Notes: a model not told the origin generated them from the sequence alone. DNA of 64,000 nt from Venenivibrio stagnispumantis (GCF_900182795.1 NZ_FXTX01000004.1:1-64000), one strand, 5' to 3'; shown: positions 46,915 through 56,291, counted from the stretch's first letter. Made by a program: numbers and translations.

Positions 46915-47565
46915 TTACTCCCTTAAATTAGATAATTTTGTTGTATCTATGGATTCTATGGTTCCTCTAATCTGATATATAAGTATTCCGGACATTAAAG
47001 CCCCTACAAATACATCAAAAAATATACCTATTTCTACTATAAGTGGCATTCCTTTTGTTATAGAAGTCCCTGCAAGCATTATACCGTTTTCAATAGTTAA
47101 AAAACCTATAATCTGATTTAATGCCTTTTTCCTTGTTATCATTATAAAAGCACCGACAAGAATAATTGCAATTGAAATATCAAAAATATTTTTTGCTATA
47201 ATTTCTCCAACTATCTGCACTTTTCTTGTAATAAAAAAAGAAAATATGACGATAAAAGCTGTAATTATAAGCGAGTTTGTAATATTTATAAATGGTTTGC
47301 TTTCTCTTTCTATTTTAACTTTTTCCATAACTTTATTTAAAAAATAAGGTATTGCTATTACTTTTATCAGAAATGTAAGAAAAGCAGTAATATACAAATC
47401 TATATAATTGCTATATATACCTATGCTTAATATAGAAAATGCTAAGAAAAATGATTGAACCCTGTATATTTTTACAGATAGATTTAATCTATCTGTTGCT
47501 ACCTGAAAAATTGCAAAAAATAAAACCAAACTACCAAGCAGTTCAATAAAAGTAGTAATATTCAT
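46915..47565 (-). CDS. HyfE/NuoK-like membrane subunit
   Basis: 216 residues with about seven hydrophobic helices. The C-terminal half (IIGFLTIENGIMLAGTSITKG) is NuoK-like and the longer N-terminal part matches HyfE. Start: ATG 47565 with GAGGGAG before it. The longer frame from 47577 begins with GTG upstream of that site and is less likely. It is one base upstream of the HyfF-like stop/start boundary. Confidence 0.85.
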   Translation of the reverse strand: MNITTFIELLGSLVLFFAIFQVATDRLNLSVKIYRVQSFFLAFSILSIGIYSNYIDLYITAFLTFLIKVIAIPYFLNKVMEKVKIERESKPFINITNSLIITAFIVIFSFFITRKVQIVGEIIAKNIFDISIAIILVGAFIMITRKKALNQIIGFLTIENGIMLAGTSITKGMPLIVEIGIFFDVFVGALMSGILIYQIRGTIESIDTTKLSNLRE

Positions 47566-47573
47566 AATCTCCC

Positions 47574-48509
47574 TCACAAATAATGGAGTATCAAGGAAAT
47601 AACAGATAACACAAATCCAAGCATAATAATTTCCGGAACTCTGAAAAATCTAAATTTAGCAATACTCATCTCAACAACAGCAATAGGAATTGCAAATATT
47701 AAAAGTTTTATAATATAAAAAATTACACCAATCAATATAGCAGTAATTGTAGCCTCATTATAAAATCCAATAGGTATAAAAATATTTGAAGCAATTGTAA
47801 TAAAAACGGCAAGTTTTATATATGAAGCCATCTCTATCAGGGCAAGATGTCTTCCGGAAGCTTCTAAAATCATAGCCTCATGCACCATAGTTAATTCAAG
47901 ATGGGTTTCCGGATTATCTATCGGAATTCTTCCATTTTCTGCAAGGGCAATAATAAAAAGAGCCATCAATGCAAATATATAAGACACAGGAAATGTTGCT
48001 ATTCCGGTTTGATGTATTTTGCTAAAAATCTCGCTAATATTCGTGCTTCCTGTTTGAATGGCAAATGTAAATATAATTAACATCAAAGCCGGTTCAGCCA
48101 AAGAAGATATTGTTATTTCTCTACTACTACCAAGTCCACCGAATGCAGAAGCCTGATCCATACCATACAAAACAAAAAAAAATGTTCCAAAAGCTAAGAT
48201 ATAAACAACTGCTATAATATCTCCGGTAAAACTAAGCAATGTATAACTATTGATAACCGGTAAAAACAATACAGCCCAGATTGTAGAAAGAAAAATCATA
48301 TATGGTGCAGTCCTTGAAATAAAAGAAGCATCCTTAGATATTACAGCCTCTTTTTGCAATAATTTATATATATCTCTATACGGTTGAAAAAGAGAATGCC
48401 CTTTCTGTCCTCTGAGTATAGCCTTTATCTTATGAATAAAAGCCTTAAGAAAAGGAGCAACAACCACAATAACTATAAGCTGAAAAATTCCAATTAAGAT
48501 ATTTTCCAT
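47574..48509 (-). CDS. NuoH/HyfC-like membrane subunit
   Basis: 311 residues, about eight helices. RGQKGHSLFQPYRDIYKLLQKEA and ALAENGRIPIDNPETHLELTMVHEAMILE are the quinone-site loops of NuoH/HyfC; the acidic residues there are conserved. The ATG at 48509 has AGGGGTG ahead of it; the ORF reading from 48536 adds a non-homologous MFYGFRGVK. It couples the soluble and antiporter-like parts of the complex. Confidence 0.9.
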   Translation of the reverse strand: MENILIGIFQLIVIVVVAPFLKAFIHKIKAILRGQKGHSLFQPYRDIYKLLQKEAVISKDASFISRTAPYMIFLSTIWAVLFLPVINSYTLLSFTGDIIAVVYILAFGTFFFVLYGMDQASAFGGLGSSREITISSLAEPALMLIIFTFAIQTGSTNISEIFSKIHQTGIATFPVSYIFALMALFIIALAENGRIPIDNPETHLELTMVHEAMILEASGRHLALIEMASYIKLAVFITIASNIFIPIGFYNEATITAILIGVIFYIIKLLIFAIPIAVVEMSIAKFRFFRVPEIIMLGFVLSVISLILHYL

Positions 48510-48519
48510 CTTTACACCC

Positions 48520-50517
48520 CTAAAACCATAAAACAAAAATAAGAAGCCCGATTAATGTTATAACGATGTATGCTATATATACATGAATAATTCCAGCTTG
48601 AAAATAATATCTAACTTTTAAGAATATGTTGATAAACACATTTAAAATTTGATTATATATCTTTTCTATAACATCATAAATCTGCAGGATATATCTTTTT
48701 TCCGGATAAAAATATTTTAATTTTCCGGAAGATTGTTTTAACTCTTCTTTATAACCATAAACAAAAGAGAAAATTCTCCTAAGTGCTGCAGAAAATCCGG
48801 TTGCAGAATATTGGGCTTTATTTGTTAGATTATCTTCCGTTAAGCCACAAGCCCATGTTTCATAATATCTTGTTTTTGCATTAGAAACCAATCTGATAGA
48901 TAGATAAACTATAATAAAAGCAACAACTCCTGCCAAAAATAAACCCATAGGAGATAATCTTCCAAATTCATAATCAACAGGAACTATTATAAATCCGTAT
49001 TTATAACTAATAATATTAAAAATTGGTATTTGGGTAAAATTTTTAAAAATATCATCTATGATGTAAATCGGAATCATAGGGAAAATACCAAGAATTACAA
49101 CTAAAATAGACAATAAAAACATACCAGTAAGCATAAATATTTTTGATTCTTTTGCATGATATTCTGTTCTTGGTTTACCAAGAAATGTTAAACCAAACAT
49201 TTTACTAAATGTGCCAAGAGCAAAAGCTCCGGTCAATGCAAGCAAAGAAGCAAATATAGGAGTAAAAATCTGAATAACATCATTATCAATATTATTACTA
49301 AACAATAAAGATTGATAAATTAACCATTCACTTACAAATCCATTAAAAGGTGGTAATGCAATAATACCTAAAATACCTATTAATGTAATAACAGCAGTTT
49401 TAGGCATAAATTTAACAAGACCACCGAGTTCTTCTATATTTTTTTTATGGGTATTAAATAAAATTGTTCCTGCACTCATAAATAACAAAGATTTAAATAC
49501 TGCATGATTTAAAGTATGATACAAAAATGCTATAAAAGATATTCCGGCTAATAGAAAATTGCCCTGTGATAAAAACATTATAGAAAGACCCATTCCAATA
49601 AAGATAATACCTATATTCTCCATAGAAGAGTATGCAAGCATTCTTTTTATATCATTATTGATATATGCATACATAATGCCATAAATAGCAGATAAAGCAC
49701 CAATAGCAAGCACAATAATGCCAAGATAAAAAGAATAATCTTTTAAAAATTCAAAATAAAATCTAACAAGCATATAAACTGCTATTTTTATCATAACACC
49801 TGACATAATCGCAGAAACATTGGAAGGAGCAACCGGATGAGCTTTTGGAAGCCAAATATGCAGAGGAAATATTCCAGCCTTTGTTCCAAAACCTATCAAA
49901 CTAAGGATAAATACAAGAATTTTTGTATTTTCATCAAGATTACTTTTTGCCCAAACTGTAAAATCTAAACTATTTGTAGATAGAAACATAAAGATAAAAG
50001 CAAGAATTATAAAACCGGTTCCAAAGTGAGTCATAAAGATATAATAAATACCGGCATTTTTATTTTCTTCATCTTTATAATTAAATATAACCAAAAAATA
50101 AGATATAACAGACATTATCTCCCAAAATATCAAAAATGAAAAAGCATTGGAAGACAAAATAACAAACACAATTGAAGAAATAAAAAAGTTATATAAAAAT
50201 GCAAGCAAACTTTTATTTTTAAATTCTTCTACATAATTTATAGAATAGATAGATGTTGCAAAAGATATTAATGATACTACACTAACAAAAAAAGCAGAAA
50301 GGTTATCCAATCTAAATGAAAATGTTAAATAATCAATTGAAGAAGGAATATTTAAAATAATTTCTTTATTAAAGGATAAAATAGATAAAACAATAATAGT
50401 TAATCCGGATATCGCCGAAGCTAAAAAAGATAATTTAGGTTTAAAAGATAGAGTGATAGGTAAAATTGAAAGTAAAAGAATTGAGATTAATATATAACTT
50501 CCTTCTACATCTTCCAA
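48520..50517 (-). CDS. Antiporter-like membrane subunit (HyfB-like)
   Basis: 665 residues, about 16 helices. It is the NuoL-type subunit with GTKAGIFPLHIWLPKAHPVAPSNVSAIMSG and IKRMLAYSSMENIG, and a HyfB-type C-terminus ETWACGLTE ... ALRRIFSFVYGYKEE. It heads the operon B-C-E-F-G-I. Start is TTG 50517, seven bases after AAGGAGT. Ferredoxin (HyfA/HyfH) and HyfD-like subunits are missing here. Confidence 0.9.
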   Translation of the reverse strand: MEDVEGSYILISILLLSILPITLSFKPKLSFLASAISGLTIIVLSILSFNKEIILNIPSSIDYLTFSFRLDNLSAFFVSVVSLISFATSIYSINYVEEFKNKSLLAFLYNFFISSIVFVILSSNAFSFLIFWEIMSVISYFLVIFNYKDEENKNAGIYYIFMTHFGTGFIILAFIFMFLSTNSLDFTVWAKSNLDENTKILVFILSLIGFGTKAGIFPLHIWLPKAHPVAPSNVSAIMSGVMIKIAVYMLVRFYFEFLKDYSFYLGIIVLAIGALSAIYGIMYAYINNDIKRMLAYSSMENIGIIFIGMGLSIMFLSQGNFLLAGISFIAFLYHTLNHAVFKSLLFMSAGTILFNTHKKNIEELGGLVKFMPKTAVITLIGILGIIALPPFNGFVSEWLIYQSLLFSNNIDNDVIQIFTPIFASLLALTGAFALGTFSKMFGLTFLGKPRTEYHAKESKIFMLTGMFLLSILVVILGIFPMIPIYIIDDIFKNFTQIPIFNIISYKYGFIIVPVDYEFGRLSPMGLFLAGVVAFIIVYLSIRLVSNAKTRYYETWACGLTEDNLTNKAQYSATGFSAALRRIFSFVYGYKEELKQSSGKLKYFYPEKRYILQIYDVIEKIYNQILNVFINIFLKVRYYFQAGIIHVYIAYIVITLIGLLIFVLWF

Positions 50518-50532
50518 TACAACTACTCCTTA

Positions 50533-50561
50533 ATTTTATTATGATAAAATTTATTATAGCA
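50533..50561 (+). repeat. 29-bp direct repeat, left copy
   Basis: ATTTTATTATGATAAAATT followed by TATTATAGCA. It matches 52036-52064 in 28 of 29 positions and lies 28 bases before the AAA ATPase gene. It is AT-rich and overlaps a probable promoter, so part of the match may be shared promoter sequence. Confidence 0.8.
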
Positions 50562-50589
50562 GTTTTATATTAAGCATGCAAGGAGTGTT

Positions 50590-51624
50590 ATGTTAGATTT
50601 AAAGCTTAAACTAAAAAACTTTTTATCAATAAGAGAGGCAGATTTAAGAAGTAAAAATAATATAACCATTTTAATTGCACCAAACAGAGCCGGTAAAACA
50701 CAAATAATGCTTTTACTTTATTCTATTTTTTGGAGCTATTGGAAGATTTCTAAAGAAAATTTAGAAAAAAATAATAAAGATTTTGAGAATATATTAAAAA
50801 GAAAAATAAAAGATGTATTTTTATTAAAAAATATAGATGAACTTAAAGCTTGGGACAAAAAAACATATAACATAGAATTAAATTCTCAATATACAACCAT
50901 CTCTTTTTTTGGAGAACCTTTCAAATTACAAGAATTTAGTATCGAAGATTTTAAATTTTTTGAATTTTTACAAATAAGCCCTTTATATATGCAACTATCC
51001 GGATTGGGAGATTACTATAAAGGTATATACTCTTTAAAAAAATACTATCCTCACTGGAAACTGATTTCAGAGGCTATAACCGATTTACTTTCAGATTTAT
51101 TTATAATTTCTTCTGAAAAGGTAGAAACTAATATAGAGAAAGAAAATCAAGAACTTTTAAATTTATTTGAAAAACTTTTTAACTCAAAATTTTACATACA
51201 GGATGAAAGAATATATATACAGGAAAAAGGTAAAAAATATGGAATTGAAAAAACAGCTTCAGGTTTAAAAGCTTTAAGCTTGTATTATTTGATTTTAAAA
51301 TACAATCTTATGGGAAATATATTATTCATTGATGAACCAGAAGTAAACCTTCACCCGATTTATATAGACAAATTGGCTGAGTTTTTATATAAACTGTCTA
51401 AAGGAAGAAAATTATTTATAGCGACTCATTCAGACTATTTAATAGAAAGTTTTAACAAACTTATCTCTAAAAACAATTTTAAAATTGATGTTTGGGAAGG
51501 AGTTTTAAAAGAAGATGGAGCTGTCTATAGTTGCTATGAAGCTGATAAGGATAATCTTATAGATAATTCACCTTTAACAGAAGTTTATCTAAACATATTA
51601 AAAGAAGGATTTGGATATGAATGA
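50590..51624 (+). CDS. AAA-type ATPase (ABC/OLD-like) of a putative two-gene module
   Basis: 344 residues. Walker A is APNRAGKT (residues 30-37) with Ala in place of the first Gly; KTASGLKALS is an ABC-like signature; LFIDEPEVNLHP is Walker B, and ATHSDY is the H-switch. Such ATPases (AAA_21) drive several bacterial defence and toxin-antitoxin-type systems. No TOPRIM domain is seen. The second gene follows directly, overlapping by eight bases. A 29-bp direct repeat precedes the gene and recurs after the module. AAGGAG lies before the ATG. Confidence 0.82.
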   Translation: MLDLKLKLKNFLSIREADLRSKNNITILIAPNRAGKTQIMLLLYSIFWSYWKISKENLEKNNKDFENILKRKIKDVFLLKNIDELKAWDKKTYNIELNSQYTTISFFGEPFKLQEFSIEDFKFFEFLQISPLYMQLSGLGDYYKGIYSLKKYYPHWKLISEAITDLLSDLFIISSEKVETNIEKENQELLNLFEKLFNSKFYIQDERIYIQEKGKKYGIEKTASGLKALSLYYLILKYNLMGNILFIDEPEVNLHPIYIDKLAEFLYKLSKGRKLFIATHSDYLIESFNKLISKNNFKIDVWEGVLKEDGAVYSCYEADKDNLIDNSPLTEVYLNILKEGFGYE

Positions 51625-51988
51625 GTTTTCTTTTGAAGAAATAAGTAAAATTTTTCAAGAATTTTTCAGAATAGATACTATTAGCCATTGTGATATTTTA
51701 AAGTTAGATGGGAATAATATTCTTTTAATAGAGGAAACGGTATACATTAATAAAAATTTGCTTGATAATAATATTTATAATAACGAAGTAGTTGAAATTG
51801 TTAAAAAAATGTGGGGAACTCATTCCATTTTAGTTTGGTATTTAGAACCGGATACATTTAGAAAAAAGAAAATTTTTATTTTAAAAGCAAAAGTTGACCC
51901 AAGATTTTCAAAGATTTTAGGCAAATTAAACAGGGAAATAAGAAGATTTAAAAATGGAGCTTATTCTGATATAAAATTTATCATTTAA
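51617..51988 (+). CDS. Unknown protein paired with the AAA ATPase
   Basis: 123 residues; I do not recognise the family. It is acidic in the first half (FEEISKIFQEFFRIDTIS ... IEETVYINKN) and has a basic second half, DTFRKKKIFILKAKVDPRFSKILGKLNREIRRF. The ATG at 51617 sits after GAAGGA, overlapping the ATPase stop. The TAA stop is inside a duplicated fragment of hyfI. Context suggests an effector or regulator of the ATPase, but nothing in the sequence shows an activity. Confidence 0.7.
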   Translation: MNEFSFEEISKIFQEFFRIDTISHCDILKLDGNNILLIEETVYINKNLLDNNIYNNEVVEIVKKMWGTHSILVWYLEPDTFRKKKIFILKAKVDPRFSKILGKLNREIRRFKNGAYSDIKFII

Positions 51989-52029
51989 TCCATAAATAAA
52001 CAGGTAATTTATCTTTTATTCCATCCATT
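51984..52029 (+). repeat. 46-bp copy of an internal hyfI fragment
   Basis: Identical to 43408-43453 in 45 of 46 positions (one C-to-A change), same orientation. In hyfI it encodes part of [16 protein letters not shown] on the minus strand. It begins at the end of the unknown gene, whose stop codon is its TAA, and is followed within six bases by the right copy of the 29-bp repeat. Confidence 0.9.
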
Positions 52030-52035
52030 TTATTG

Positions 52036-52064
52036 ATTTTATTATGATAAAATTAATTATAGCA
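52036..52064 (+). repeat. 29-bp direct repeat, right copy
   Basis: ATTTTATTATGATAAAATT followed by AATTATAGCA; pair of 50533-50561 in the same orientation. It sits 20 bases before yjbQ and may contain its promoter (TATGATAAAAT). Confidence 0.8.
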
Positions 52065-52084
52065 AAAGCACACAGGGAGATAAG

Positions 52085-52486
52085 ATGTTTGCAGAGATTA
52101 AAGTTATAACAGCTCAAAGAACTGAGTTTGTTGAGATTACAGAGCCGGTAAAAGATATTGTAGAAAAAAGTAAGGTAAAAGATGGTGTTTGTTTTATATA
52201 TGTGCCTCATACGACAGCCGGAGTTTTTATAAATGAAAATGCTGATGAAGATGTTGCTACTGATATAAAAAATACCCTTGAAAAATTGATTCCATGGATA
52301 AATGGATATAAACATATAGAAGGTAATGCTGCAGCACATATTAAATCGGTTTTAACCGGAAATAATGTAGCTATACCTATAAAAGATGGAAAATTAACCC
52401 TTGGAAGATGGCAGGGTATATTTTTTGCAGAGTTTGATGGTGGAAGAACAAGAAAAGTTTATATAAAAATCCTTGAAGGAGTTTAA
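52085..52486 (+). CDS. yjbQ: YjbQ/UPF0047 family protein
   Basis: 133 residues. VPHTTAGVFINENADEDV, HIEGNAAAHIKSVLTGNN and LGRWQGIFFAEFDGGRTRKV are the family motifs. Some members have weak thiamine-phosphate synthase activity in other organisms; the physiological role is unresolved. GGGAGAT precedes the ATG. It is two bases upstream of aguB, and thiL is four genes away in the same run. Confidence 0.92.
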   Translation: MFAEIKVITAQRTEFVEITEPVKDIVEKSKVKDGVCFIYVPHTTAGVFINENADEDVATDIKNTLEKLIPWINGYKHIEGNAAAHIKSVLTGNNVAIPIKDGKLTLGRWQGIFFAEFDGGRTRKVYIKILEGV

Positions 52487-52488
52487 AA

Positions 52489-53370
52489 TTGGTAAATGTA
52501 GGATTGATACAGACAAAAAATAGTAGCAATACAAAAGAAAATTTTGAAAAAACTGTTGAATATATAATAAAAGCAGCGAAAGATGGTGCAAATATAATAT
52601 GCACCCAAGAACTTTTTAAATCTTTATATTTTTGCCAAACAGAAGATTGGGAAAATTTTAAATTGGCAGAAGAAATAAATCCTGAAAATCAAACAATAAA
52701 AATATTATCAGAGATTGCAAAACAATATAAAGTGGTAATAATTGCTTCATTATTTGAAAAAAGAACAGCCGGAATTTATCATAATACAGCAGTGGTTATT
52801 GATGCAGATGGAGAATATCTCGGGAAATACAGAAAAATGCATATTCCGGATGACCCACATTTTTATGAAAAATTTTATTTTACACCGGGAGATTTAGGAT
52901 ATAAAACATTTAAAACAAAATATGCAGATATTGGAGTTTTGATTTGCTGGGACCAATGGTATCCGGAAGCAGCAAGATTAACGGCTTTATCAGGAGCTAA
53001 AATAATTTTTTACCCAACTGCAATAGGATGGCTACCTTCAGAAAAAGAGCAGTTTGGAAAATCCCAGTATAATGCTTGGGAAACAGTCCAGAAAGGGCAT
53101 GCAGTAGCAAATGGTGTTTATGTTGTGGCAGTAAATAGAACAGGATTTGAGGAATCACCGGATAAAAATGAAGGAATACAATTTTGGGGACAGAGCTTTG
53201 TTGCAAACCCTTACGGAGAAATTATAAAAAAAGCATCGGAAGACAAAGAAGAGATATTAGTTGTTCCGGTAGATTTAGATATGATAGAAGAAGTAAGAAC
53301 GGTATGGCCATTTTTTAGAGATAGAAGAATAGATAGCTATCAAGATATAACAAAAAGATTTATAGATTAA
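52489..53370 (+). CDS. aguB: N-carbamoylputrescine amidase
   Basis: 293 residues, nitrilase superfamily. Glu in CTQELFKSLYFC, Lys in GKYRKMHIPDDPHFYEKFYFTPGD and Cys in VLICWDQWYPEAAR form the catalytic triad. Makes putrescine from N-carbamoylputrescine. Start TTG 52489 follows AAGGAG by eight bases. It is followed by aguA, the preceding pathway step. Confidence 0.95.
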   Translation: MVNVGLIQTKNSSNTKENFEKTVEYIIKAAKDGANIICTQELFKSLYFCQTEDWENFKLAEEINPENQTIKILSEIAKQYKVVIIASLFEKRTAGIYHNTAVVIDADGEYLGKYRKMHIPDDPHFYEKFYFTPGDLGYKTFKTKYADIGVLICWDQWYPEAARLTALSGAKIIFYPTAIGWLPSEKEQFGKSQYNAWETVQKGHAVANGVYVVAVNRTGFEESPDKNEGIQFWGQSFVANPYGEIIKKASEDKEEILVVPVDLDMIEEVRTVWPFFRDRRIDSYQDITKRFID

Positions 53371-53381
53371 AAGGAGAAAAT

Positions 53382-54380
53382 ATGCTTAGAATGCCGGCAG
53401 AATGGGAAAAACATAGAGGAACTTGGCTTTCTTATCCTCATAATCCGGATACATTTTTTGAAAAAATAGATAATGTAAGAGAAAAATATGTAGAAATGAT
53501 TTATTGGGTATCAAAAGGAGAAGAAGTTCATATAAATGTTAATGATGAAGAGATGGAAAATGATTTAAAAAGAAGATTACAAAAATATCCGGATTTAGAT
53601 AAAAATAAAATATTTATACATAAATTTCCTACAAATGATGCATGGTGTAGAGACCACGGAGCAATCTTTGTAAAAGATGAAAATAATAATCTTATTGCCC
53701 TTGATTTTAAATTTAATGCTTGGGGAAATAAATATCCCCATGATTTAGATGACCAAATACCTCAAAAAATGGCAGAATATCTAAAAATACCTTCCATAAA
53801 AATAGATATGGTTTTAGAAGGTGGCTCAATAGATGTAAATGGAGAAGGATTACTTCTTACAACAGAAAGCTGTCTTTTAAATCCAAACAGAAATCCTAAT
53901 TTATCAAAAGAAGAGATAGAGCAAAATCTTAAAAAATATTTAGGTGTAGAAAAGATTTTATGGCTAAAAGATGGTATTGTAGGCGACGATACAGACGGAC
54001 ATGTTGATGATATTACAAGATTTGTAGATAAAGACACAGTAATAACCATAGTAGAAGAAAATAAAAATGATGAAAATTATGAGCCACTTAAAGAAAATCT
54101 GCAAAGATTAAAATCTTTCAAAGAAATAAAAAATATAATAACATTACCTATGCCAGAGCCGGTTTATTATAAAGGAGATAGGCTTCCGGCAAGCTATGCA
54201 AATTTTTATATATCAAATTATGCAGTTATTGTGCCTATATTTAATTGCCAGCAAGATAAAATAGCTTTACAAACCCTTCAATCAATATTTAAAGATAGGA
54301 AAGTTATTGGTATAGAAGCAAATGATATAGTAGTAGGACTTGGAACTTTTCATTGTTTAACACAGCAAATTCCGGCATAA
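53382..54380 (+). CDS. aguA: Agmatine deiminase
   Basis: 332 residues. Converts agmatine to N-carbamoylputrescine. PAEWEKHRGTWLSYPHN, NDAWCRDHGAIF and GLGTFHCLTQQIPA (nucleophilic Cys near the C-terminus) are the peptidyl-arginine-deiminase-type features. With aguB it gives a complete agmatine-to-putrescine route. AAGGAG before the ATG. Confidence 0.96.
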   Translation: MLRMPAEWEKHRGTWLSYPHNPDTFFEKIDNVREKYVEMIYWVSKGEEVHINVNDEEMENDLKRRLQKYPDLDKNKIFIHKFPTNDAWCRDHGAIFVKDENNNLIALDFKFNAWGNKYPHDLDDQIPQKMAEYLKIPSIKIDMVLEGGSIDVNGEGLLLTTESCLLNPNRNPNLSKEEIEQNLKKYLGVEKILWLKDGIVGDDTDGHVDDITRFVDKDTVITIVEENKNDENYEPLKENLQRLKSFKEIKNIITLPMPEPVYYKGDRLPASYANFYISNYAVIVPIFNCQQDKIALQTLQSIFKDRKVIGIEANDIVVGLGTFHCLTQQIPA

Positions 54381-54390
54381 AGAGGTAAAA

Positions 54391-55359
54391 ATGAATAAAG
54401 TAGCAGTTATAGATATAGGAACATATTCAACCAGAATGCTTATAGCATCTTACCAGCTTAAAGAAACCTTAGAAGAAAGTATAAAAACAATAAAAGATAT
54501 TTTATCTCTTGGAAAAATAACATCTCTTGGAAAAAAAGTTCAGGAAACCGGATATATCCAGCAAGAATCAATGCTTGAAACACTTACAGTTTTAAAAGAG
54601 TATGTTATGATGGCCAAAGAGTATAAAGTAGAAAATATAATAGCCTCTGCAACCCAAGCTTGCAGAATAGCAAAAAATGCTTCAGAATTTTTACTTAAAG
54701 TAAAATCTCTTGGAATAGATGTATCCGTAATATCCGGTGAAGAAGAAGCAAAATTATCATTTTTGGCCACGGCCTATGGGGTTATGCCTGAAAGCTCTTT
54801 CGTAGTAATAGACCAAGGGGGCGGAAGCACAGAATTTGCCTATGGTAAAAAAGAAGATGAAAAATATAAACTAATAAAAGCAATATCTTTTCCTTTTGGA
54901 ATAGTTAATCTAACGGAAAAATATATAAAATCAGACCCACCAAAAGAAGAAGAAATAAACCAAATGAGAAAATATCTCAAAGAACAAATAAAAATAGCAT
55001 ACCAAGATATGAAGGATACAAAAGAAATAATAGGGCTTGGTGGAACTATAACAACAGTTATGGCTCTTGAAAAACATATATATCCTTATGATTCTTCCAA
55101 AATTCATAACCAGATACTTACATTTGAAGCAATAGACAGATGGCTTAATAAATTATCAAAAATGACAATCCAAGAAAGAAAAGCTATTCCAATGATAGAA
55201 GATAAAAGAGCAGAAGCAATAATATCCGGAATAGTTATATTCCATACAGCAATGCAGATATTTAATGCAGATAAAATAAAAATCAGTGAATATGGTTTAA
55301 GACATGGAAGATTAATTAAATATATTGCAGATAAGTTAAATTTAGATTTAGGAGTTTAG
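54391..55359 (+). CDS. Ppx/GppA-family phosphatase
   Basis: 322 residues, ASKHA (sugar kinase/Hsp70) fold. VAVIDIGTYSTRMLIA is the first phosphate loop, and FVVIDQGGGSTEFAYG the second; SGEEEAKLSF and IIGLGGTITT are conserved. It hydrolyses polyphosphate and/or pppGpp; the sequence alone does not separate the two. It lies between aguA and thiL in one run with very short gaps. Confidence 0.9.
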   Translation: MNKVAVIDIGTYSTRMLIASYQLKETLEESIKTIKDILSLGKITSLGKKVQETGYIQQESMLETLTVLKEYVMMAKEYKVENIIASATQACRIAKNASEFLLKVKSLGIDVSVISGEEEAKLSFLATAYGVMPESSFVVIDQGGGSTEFAYGKKEDEKYKLIKAISFPFGIVNLTEKYIKSDPPKEEEINQMRKYLKEQIKIAYQDMKDTKEIIGLGGTITTVMALEKHIYPYDSSKIHNQILTFEAIDRWLNKLSKMTIQERKAIPMIEDKRAEAIISGIVIFHTAMQIFNADKIKISEYGLRHGRLIKYIADKLNLDLGV

Positions 55360-55361
55360 AT

Positions 55362-56291
55362 TTGAAGATTGGAGATATTGGAGAGTTTGGATTAATAGAT
55401 AGGTTATCTTCTATTATAAAGACAGATGATAAAGATGTTATTGTAGGAATAGGAGATGATACTGCCTGTGTTAATATTAACGGGAAGCTAATATTATTTA
55501 CTGTTGATATTCAGGTAGAAAATACCCATTTTATTAAAGATAAAATAAATCCGGAATATCTTGGTTGGAAGCTTGCAACAACAAACGTTAGCGATATAGT
55601 AGCCTGTGGTGGCGTTCCAAGATGGAGTTTAATATCATTTACAGCATCAAAAGATACAGATTTATCATTTATAGAAGCCGTTTATAAAGGAATAAAAGAA
55701 GCAATAGATTATTATAAATTTTCCGTAATTGGTGGAAATATCTCTTCTTCAGATAAGCTTGCTTTTGATATGTTTTTTGTAGGAGAAACGGAAAGATTTG
55801 TCGGAAGGGATACTGCAAAAGTTGGTGATTTTGTTTATTTATCTGCACCTGTTGGATTATCAAGGGCAGGTTTAGAGCTTATATTAAATAAACAAGATAT
55901 TAAAGAAGATTTTGAAGAAAAACTGATTTTAAACCATTATAAACCGGTAGCAAGGATAGATTTAAAAGATACAATTTTAAAATATGCCAATAGCTGTATA
56001 GATATTAGCGATGGACTTGTGCAAGATTTATACCATATTTCCGAAAAAAGTAATGTAAAAATAGTTTTGCAAAAAGATAAATTACCGATAGACCAATCTC
56101 TTCTTGAATTTTGTAATAAATACAATAAGGATATTTATGATTATATACTTTATGGCGGGGAAGATTACCAAATAGTTTTAACATCAGATAAAGAGTTAAA
56201 TAATATGCTTAAAATAGGATATATAGAAGAAGGAAGCGGTGTTTATTTAGATAACACCAAACTTCCCAAGAAAGGATTTAACCATTTTTAA
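55362..56291 (+). CDS. thiL: Thiamine-monophosphate kinase
   Basis: 309 residues. Phosphorylates thiamine phosphate to thiamine diphosphate. VGIGDDTACVNI, TNVSDIVACGGVPRW and CIDISDGLVQDLYHIS are the AIRS/PurM-fold ThiL motifs. Start TTG 55362, seven bases after AGGAG. Its stop is in the TTAA palindrome shared with the converging KaiC-like gene. Confidence 0.95.
   Translation: MKIGDIGEFGLIDRLSSIIKTDDKDVIVGIGDDTACVNINGKLILFTVDIQVENTHFIKDKINPEYLGWKLATTNVSDIVACGGVPRWSLISFTASKDTDLSFIEAVYKGIKEAIDYYKFSVIGGNISSSDKLAFDMFFVGETERFVGRDTAKVGDFVYLSAPVGLSRAGLELILNKQDIKEDFEEKLILNHYKPVARIDLKDTILKYANSCIDISDGLVQDLYHISEKSNVKIVLQKDKLPIDQSLLEFCNKYNKDIYDYILYGGEDYQIVLTSDKELNNMLKIGYIEEGSGVYLDNTKLPKKGFNHF

Noticed and set aside
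50533-52064. Insertion sequence or transposon around the ATPase module
   Set aside because: No transposase and no inverted repeats were seen; only direct repeats.
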